Source: Histomonas meleagridis (lineage: Eukaryota > Parabasalia > Tritrichomonadida > Dientamoebidae). Taken from it: 64,000 bases of DNA. Where the stretch lies: contig WSYJ01000178.1 in NCBI GenBank assembly GCA_020186115.1, forward strand, positions 1,240,001 to 1,304,000. Direction: 5' to 3'. How positions within the stretch are numbered: the first letter of the stretch is position 1; every line of letters begins with the position of its first letter. Both the position numbers and the translations under genes were made by a program. Of the stretch, positions 57,950-64,000 are shown one piece after another. Below the pieces are notes generated by a model. The model did not search any database. It worked only from the letters and a program-made list of their open reading frames with translations, and was not told the DNA's origin.

Positions 57950-58515
57950 AAATGAAGTGAGATTATTCCAGATATTGAAAAATGAGTTCTCATAAATTGT
58001 TCTCAAAATTGTTCAGAAAAATACAAAAAATAGATGATGAAATTTGTTAAAGTAGAAATTTCCACAATAAGAATTTCCTTGTCAAGTTGATTAAATTTTG
58101 TACGAAAAAAGTTATTAATAATACTGATTAAAATAAACACCTTTTTTAATTAAATTTTTTTGGTTATTATCAAATGTAAAAAAATCCGTAAAAATTCTAT
58201 GAATGAACTTTTGATATTGGTAAAATATATCAAAAGTATTCTGAAAAGTTCATGAAATGCAATACAAATGCCATTTTTGATGTTAAATAGCAACTATTAC
58301 ATAATGTGTAAATAACATATCTTCAAAACAAAAATATTTAAAACTAGCACAAATTTTCTTTATAAACAAGTCAGCTAATTTTATGATTCGAATAATATTT
58401 ACTAAAAAAAAAAAAATATCAAAAAGACGAAAATATGAATTTCAATACATCGATAGCTTCATTTCAAATAAGTACGATGTTTTTTCTTTCAATTTCTCTA
58501 TCGGCAAACGATAGC
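57950..58515. other. Intergenic, no gene seen
   Basis: A+T-rich with homopolymer A and T runs. AAAGTAGAA and similar strings occur but no gene, repeat or RNA is identified. Confidence 0.4.
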
Positions 58516-59418
58516 TCACAATTTATTTTTTTTGCTTTGTGTCGATTTTAGTTTTTGTTTTTCGTTTAACTTCATTTCCAATTCTTTGATTTTACCTGCT
58601 AATTGTTTTTCTCTTTCTTCGAAGTCTGATATGAATTTTTCATGCATCGCTTTAAATGATCCCATCAACATTTGCAATGGAATTTCTTGACTTTTTTCTT
58701 CTTTTTGCTTTTCCTTTTCCTTTTCGTTTTCTTTGGTAACTTCTTTTTGTGGCGTTTTCGGTGGTTCATTGATAGTTTCTGTATTTAATGTTCTTTGACT
58801 TTGTTGTGAATTTGTTTCTTCGCGAGAAATTTCGTTTTCATTGCGAATAAGTGTCATTGAAGAAAGAGGCGGAAGCTGTGGGTAAGTAACACGTATTGGG
58901 AATTGTGTTTTAAAGACGAGAATTTGCTTTGGTGTGAAGCAATTTAAAATAAGTTTAAGATGTCGGAAAAATGTGTTGACAAAGAATTCATTGATAAGCC
59001 TAATGTCACGAAGCTCAAATATAAGTGTAGAGGTTGGTGGACGATCAACAGAATGAGATAATAAAAGTTTCTCATATTGTTCATGAAGACTTTGGGGATT
59101 GTAAAATGGTGACGAGGTGGCCTCAATAAACATGGTGAGATAAAGAGAGAGGAAAACTATGGCTTTGGGATAAGAAAAATTATTATCTGAGGTAAATAAA
59201 ATAGCACTATGCATCATGTCAATGAGAATATCGAGCGATTGAGAATCAAAGGCATATTGATTAAGATCAAATAAAAAAAGAATTCGTGCTCGATACATTT
59301 GTTGATCTGGGCATTGATAAATCGAATAAAGATTTTGAGCTGTAATGACAGGGTGTATTAAGCATTTTCGCTCTAGAAATGAATCAATACCTGTAAACTC
59401 TTCTTCACTTAAATCCAT
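58516..59418 (-). CDS. Possible CFAP119/CCDC189-like ciliary protein
   Basis: The 300-residue frame starts at an ATG at 59418. Residues 1-180 are helical with the pattern LDILIDMMHSAILFTSDNNF, then SYPKAIVFLSLYLTMF. Later comes LINEFFVNTFFRHLKLILNC, followed by FTPKQ. This reminds me of the CCDC189/CFAP119 family, small axonemal proteins with a helical head and a coiled-coil tail. Residues 205-300 are low-complexity, Lys/Glu-rich and coiled-coil (EKEKEKQKEEKSQE, then EREKQLAGKIKELEMKLNEK). A trichomonad has flagella, so the match is sensible, but the assignment is from pattern memory only. Confidence 0.4.
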   Translation of the reverse strand: MDLSEEEFTGIDSFLERKCLIHPVITAQNLYSIYQCPDQQMYRARILFLFDLNQYAFDSQSLDILIDMMHSAILFTSDNNFSYPKAIVFLSLYLTMFIEATSSPFYNPQSLHEQYEKLLLSHSVDRPPTSTLIFELRDIRLINEFFVNTFFRHLKLILNCFTPKQILVFKTQFPIRVTYPQLPPLSSMTLIRNENEISREETNSQQSQRTLNTETINEPPKTPQKEVTKENEKEKEKQKEEKSQEIPLQMLMGSFKAMHEKFISDFEEREKQLAGKIKELEMKLNEKQKLKSTQSKKNKL

Positions 59419-59851
59419 TTTTTTGGAAGAACGTTAAAATAATATTAACAATTTTTCCTCTTCTTCATAACACCAATTTCGTAGGTCTTCTTTCTCCATT
59501 TTAGTTTAAAAAACATATGTTTTTTCGTATTTAAGATGAATTAAAAAAAGTCAAAAAAATTTTAATTTAATGATTTTTACAAAATTATATTCAATTTTTA
59601 TGTAATCTAAATCTATACTACTAAGTTTTAGAGACCAGGCGATTAATGTGCTTGTTATTGAAATTATTATAAACAAAAATTTTATTAACAGAAATAATTT
59701 TAAATCAATTTGATTGTAATTCTGGTTCTTGACCCTATGGAATGAACATAACTCTTTCCAATCGTCCACGTTTTAAATCAGATGGAGGATACAGTGATTT
59801 TTAGACTTTTGTTGGCGTGGAGACCGTTATCACCTTTAACGTATTTTTTCT
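59419..59851. other. Intergenic, no convincing gene
   Basis: A minus-strand frame at 59551-59769 has no ATG and is probably noise. A short minus-strand scrap near 59735-59800 (SLYPPSDLKRGRLERVMFIP) looks protein-like but is flanked by stops. Confidence 0.3.
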
Positions 59852-60703
59852 CTATTTTGTTAAGGCAAATATAAACAGAATTACCACTAGAACGAGAAGA
59901 ATTAGCGCATACATCCACATCCTTGATTTCTTTTGGTGTTTTGCTGCTTTTTCAATACTCTTATGAGCTGATTCAGCATTTTCCAATGAAACATTTATAT
60001 TGTAATCGATTCTATCAACAAGAGTTCCCTGTTCTGCAATAAGGCCTGCCAAGTCCATAAATATTTCGCGAACTTCCTCTGATCTACGTGCAAGCTCCTC
60101 AATCTGTTGGTTTTCCTCATAAGAAACATGCTGTTGAACTGATACAGGTGAATCTCCGAGTTGAAACGTTTTATAGTCTACAACATCATCGTCTTCTTGT
60201 TTCATAACAGAAATGGAATTTTTATAACTAGCTTGAAAACTTTGTAGCTCTGCTTTAAATGAAGCCGAAAATTTATTATATTGATCTAAAAGATTTATTT
60301 TTATGTTGTGTAAGACTTGTGCTCGATCTGGAAATTCTTCATTTGATATATCAAAAAAGGATATTTTCTGATAAATTTTTGCTAAGTTTTGGTTTATGTT
60401 AGATGTAAGTGATTCAACAGTGTTAATTTGTGAATGAGAATCTGCAAAAGTTGGTCTCAAGCACTTACGTTGTTCTTTTAATAGTTCTGAAAAGGCAATA
60501 GACACTCGCTTTAAATCTGATTTTATTTCATAAGCTAATTGGAAAAATGATTCAAGAGGACTTGAATCTTCAGTATCGTGTTCAAGCAAGTATAAATTAT
60601 CTGTTTCTGAAGAAGAAGAATTCTTTTTATCAATTCCGCCTATTCTTGATGATATAAGCACTGTTGTTTTGTCTCTACTTGCTCCGATTGTAGGCAGGAA
60701 CAT
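59852..60703 (-). CDS. Syntaxin-16/Tlg2-like Qa SNARE
   Basis: The 283-residue frame starts at an ATG at 60703. Residues 45-165 are the helical Habc-type N-terminal region. The SNARE motif lies at about 195-255 with zero-layer Q225 in EIFMDLAGLIAEQGTLVDRI, followed by DYNINVSLENAESAHK. The membrane anchor is at about 262-281 (MWMYALILLVLVVILFIFAL) with a two-residue end. The EQGTLVDRIDYN core is typical of syntaxin 16/Tlg2, the Qa SNARE of the trans-Golgi and early endosomes. The start of the protein (IGASRDKTTVLISSRIGGID) is longer than the usual short Tlg2 N-peptide. Confidence 0.82.
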   Translation of the reverse strand: MFLPTIGASRDKTTVLISSRIGGIDKKNSSSSETDNLYLLEHDTEDSSPLESFFQLAYEIKSDLKRVSIAFSELLKEQRKCLRPTFADSHSQINTVESLTSNINQNLAKIYQKISFFDISNEEFPDRAQVLHNIKINLLDQYNKFSASFKAELQSFQASYKNSISVMKQEDDDVVDYKTFQLGDSPVSVQQHVSYEENQQIEELARRSEEVREIFMDLAGLIAEQGTLVDRIDYNINVSLENAESAHKSIEKAAKHQKKSRMWMYALILLVLVVILFIFALTK

Positions 60704-61905
60704 TAACGAGTATTCAATTATTCATAAATTATACAAAAACAAACGTTTTTAGCAACAAATTGAATGCAAAATGATCCATTACGATAGAGTTCGAAAATGG
60801 AACTTTAAAAATGATTCTTATGAAGTTTGTTAATCTTTTAATTGGCAAATAGTTTTTCAACCATATTTAAAACATAGATAGGTCATCATTATGATATATT
60901 GTAAAAATAAAAGAAATTGTAAAATTATCAAATTTTTCATTCATGAATTTTTTGCAATCAAACATACCTATTTAATAGACCATACAAAGAGAAACTTATC
61001 TATATTCAAAAAGTAAATAAAACAACTCAGTTATGGTAATTTTACTAAGATTTAAGTACTTATCTAAATTTGTAATTAACAATTTTTCAATTTATTTGTA
61101 TATATTTTTCAGATTTTATTTGTGATTCAGTTTTGCCAAATATTATACAGTCTAGTTGTTTCATATAAAATATAAATTGTGGAATTTGACTTCTATAAAA
61201 AATAGATTGACATGAATGTTCCTTTTCATTTGTGATTTTCAATTTTTATATTTATGATGTTCAATTTTCTTTCTTCCTTCACCATTTGAGAAATGAGGAA
61301 ATTCTTGATGCTCTTCAAAAGAAAGATGAAGATGATCTTGTATCAGATATAGATCTTTGAAAGGAATATTTTGATACAGGATTAAATGATATCGCAAATA
61401 TATCCAAATTATGAGATATTCATTGGATCCAATGCATTTAACCTTTATGCTTCATTAAATCATAAATATTCATAACAATATGAACTGTAGCATGTAGCTC
61501 AAGTAAAAGTATTCAATTTATTGATTCTTCATTTTACAAAAAATATATTTTATTCAGTTATTAAATATTTAAAATTCTAAATAGTATCACAACCAATTAA
61601 CCTTATGTTTTTGATTGATGGAGTAATTTTAATGCAGTTATAATTAGAGAAAAAGTTCAAACAATTAAATATTATGAAAAATTATATTTTCGAAAATATA
61701 ACAATAATTTGAAATGTATATTTTTCACTATGGTGATATAGAACAAAATATTAAAGCCACAGTCTATGTTTTAATGCAAAAGCCTTAAAGCACAGTAATC
61801 ACATTATTCTTTGCATACAGTTCACATTAAGTGTTATCTTTATGTCAAAGTTTCTTTTATCAAAGCCATTTTCGTAAGCAATTATTAAAAAGTACAAATA
61901 GCATA
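60704..61905. other. 1.2-kb gene-poor stretch with a DUF3447-like scrap
   Basis: At about 61290-61450 (+) one frame reads RNEEILDALQKKDEDDLVSD, IDL, stop, KEYFDTGLNDIANISKL, stop. The wording recalls the head region of DUF3447 ankyrin proteins, but two stops break it and the similarity is faint. Nothing else is identified. Confidence 0.35.
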
Positions 61906-63736
61906 ATGACAAAGAAGGTGTTTGATGATCAAAAAGATATTGATGAGTTAAACACTAAACTTTTAGCACTTACTTCTAATGAACCAAAAGTTCGTGATCC
62001 AGGTTCAGAAATAATATTTCAAAAAATGAAATCTGACCCACTTCAATTTGCACGTATCTGTGGAGGCGTTCTTAATCAAGCCAATCTCCCATCATCGTCT
62101 CACACTCAGGCATTAAATTGTATTGATCATATCATCACTCCTGATAATGATGTTAAAATCGAATTTATTAGGGGAAAATGGATGAGCTTTGACAAAGAAA
62201 AGCGCGATTTCATTAAAAGCTCTATTCTTTGTGTGTTAACTTTACCAGACAAAAATGTTGCAAATGAAGCATCACAAACATTAAAAATTATATCCACTCA
62301 TTGAGCAATTACTTGCTATTATCCAATCTTCAGAATACAATGATGATATACATTTATCATGTATCAATACCCTCAATAAAATTTGTTCTGAAGGTATTCT
62401 TGATGACATGATACAAACAGATGAAGTTAAAGAAGTTCTCTCAAAGATTTTTTGATTCTATTGGCAAGCTTTTTGTCAACAAGAATAATCCAGAAAACAT
62501 ACAAATCTCAATATGCAATGTATTAAACACATTAATATCAATTTCAGCACCACTCTTTTATCCCCCACAAGTTTTTAACCAATTTGTTACCCTCGTTACC
62601 AATCACCTCGCTGATAATCCTCCTCAATTACTTCATCAACATTTGATACAACTTTTGACTTCACTCACATTGAAATTTTATGAGAGCGACGGTTTCAATT
62701 TCAATGGTATCGGCTCTATCGTCCTCAAATATCTATTTGATGAAAAAACCCCAGAAAAAATCTTTAACGTTCTCGACTTTTGGATCGAACTCACGAAACT
62801 TGAAAAAAAAATGCCCAAGAAATCCAATTCAAACAAAGGTATGAAAATCTGGTTGAAGAACGGCACTCATCAATTAAAACCAGGTTACCACCACATATTA
62901 AATCCACAACTCTAACGGGAGATTTGATCCAATCCAATACTCGATAATATCATTCCTCGTTTAATGAGTATGTTAGGGCTTATGCCCGATGGTCAAAGAG
63001 AATCGGACTTGGTGAACAAGTTATTCATCATAAGGCATATCAAGTTCTTTCTAACATCTATGAATATCATCCTGATAAAGTATTTTCTTATGTTACAAAA
63101 TATTGGGCGTACAATAATCCTTTTTCTTGCACGTATCCAATTCTCCATTCCTTATTATTAACAATAGCGATTATTTCACTTCCACCTCAATCACCTCAAC
63201 AAGCAAATGATATCTATAAATATTTAACAAGAAATCTTTTGACTGAAGGTGAATTTTATATTAGCAAATTTTTAATTCAAACAATTGATCATCCAATTAA
63301 TCGAGTCTCAGATACAGCACTTTATGTTATTCGTTTGTTATTAGAAAACTTTGATTTGTATATGGAAGATGAATTTCTTTTTATTTTACTTAGACAAATG
63401 CAAAAACATTTCATGAGACATCCGATTATTACTGAACGAGTTTTTTCTGTTATTAATCAAATAGTTTTAAGATGTTATAATTCAAATAAAATAACATTAT
63501 TTGAAAAGCATTATGAACATTTAATAAGTTTTTGTACACAAATTTTAAGTAATCCAAATGACGTAACACAAAATGTAATTGTAAGGCACGGAAGGCAATG
63601 TGCTGTTAAATAGAGCTCTAAAAATTATCAATTGGTATTATTCGCTTATTGTATATCTCTGCCTAATAGAAGAAAAGATGAAAGAGAATTAAAACAAAAG
63701 TCAAAAGAGATATTTGAAATGATGAAAAAGGCATAA
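61906..63736 (+). pseudogene. Broken importin-beta-like (HEAT-repeat) gene
   Basis: The likely original start is the ATG at 61906 (MTKKVFDDQKDIDELNTKLL). The N-terminal part resembles importin-beta: helical hairpins, KWMSFDKEKRDFIKSSILCV for the RWxxxD..R..I segment, then NVANEASQTLKII. The coding sequence is then split. A TGA at 62302-62304 needs a change of frame (PLIEQLLAIIQSSEYND continues); a TGA at 62453-62455 beside a T6 run needs another. A third change lies between about 62880 and 62948. An in-frame TAG stands at 63611-63613 before the natural-looking end (IFEMMKKA, stop at 63734-63736). HEAT-like helices run throughout (DTALYVIRLLLENFDLYMED and on). Importin-beta carries cargo through nuclear pores; this copy cannot make a full protein. 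It has about 600 residues in total, shorter than a full importin-beta (about 860). Confidence 0.7.
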
Positions 63737-64000
63737 TAAGTACGTCACTTTTAGAATAAACATAAAAGTGGCAGTGTCATTAACATATTGAATACTTATC
63801 TTATTTTATGGAATTTATAAATTGTTAAAATTTAACGATGGGAACAGTTTTATTTGATACCGCGACAACAATTTCGTAATCTCCTCCAAGTTGCAAGATC
63901 TTCTGCCAGTGTCTAAATAGAAAACGCTCTTTCCTTATATGTTACAAACAGGATGAGACATTATGTATCCAAGTGAGAAAATAAAAATTGTAAAAATGTT
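63737..64000 (-). other. Right edge: border motifs and a short coding-like stretch
   Basis: TACGTCACTTTT (63741-63752) and AAAAGTGGCAGTG (63764-63776) are of the border-motif type. On the minus strand at about 63833-63960 one frame reads MSHPVCNI, and after one frame step RKERFLFRHWQKILQLGGDY, then EIVVAVSNKTVPIVKF and a stop. It looks protein-like but is short and broken, so a relic or a tiny gene. Confidence 0.3.

Noticed and set aside
59551-59769. A hydrophobic minus-strand frame as a small membrane protein.
   Set aside because: It has no ATG, and the hydrophobic part comes from A+T-rich sequence that encodes Ile/Leu/Phe by default.

Overview
The window reads as nuclear DNA of a parabasalid (trichomonad), most likely a Tritrichomonas-like species. 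The grounds are strong A+T bias, long intronless genes, short ankyrin proteins with a DUF3447-type head, a BspA-like leucine-rich surface-protein relic with an F-T-x-S stalk and a membrane tail, a two-repeat Myb protein of the trichomonad kind, single-pass surface-protein families, and many decayed gene copies between live genes. I saw no tRNA, rRNA, CRISPR array or intact transposon.

Layout. 1-13946 (+): the 3' part of a giant talin-like gene with three tandem FERM modules and a very long helical rod. 14031-18849 (-): a GBP-type GTPase gene running into a tandem array of 20 ankyrin units with an almost perfect 170-bp period. 19-22.4 kb (-): a small UBA-like protein, a broken small gene, and a BRAP2-like zinc-finger protein. 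22995-31127 (+): a 2710-residue HECT ubiquitin ligase. 31570-34179 (+): a single-pass membrane protein resembling the CatSper auxiliary subunits. 34226-35207 (+): a dead BspA-like gene. 35.3-41 kb (-): a surface protein, a possible longin-domain protein and two unknown genes. 41391-44496 (+): a DUF3447/FG-repeat gene broken by one base, followed by a second array of the same ankyrin cassettes. 45109-46266 (+): a paralogue of the 35.3-kb surface protein. 46.9-51.4 kb (-): Myb, a small membrane protein, a Qc-like SNARE and a secreted endonuclease I. 52981-53934 (+): a multi-span membrane protein. 54.2-60.7 kb (-): a 1.2-kilo-residue surface protein, a possible ciliary protein and a syntaxin-16-like SNARE. 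61906-63736 (+): a broken importin-beta-like gene.

Themes. Several genes fit endomembrane traffic (Qa and Qc SNAREs, perhaps a CCZ1-like longin protein), ubiquitin signalling (HECT, BRAP2-like, UBA-like), adhesion and cytoskeleton (talin) and flagellar function (CatSper-like, CFAP119-like). No operon logic is expected or seen; neighbours are transcribed independently.

The most unusual structure is the pair of ankyrin arrays. One-repeat coding cassettes are separated by about 71-bp A+T-rich spacers, the period (170 = 3 x 57 - 1) puts each repeat one base out of frame with the next, and the same cassette sits on opposite strands behind two unrelated N-terminal genes. Whether this is an unspliced-looking gene with odd intervening sequences, a silent cassette store, or decayed sequence is not settled by sequence alone.
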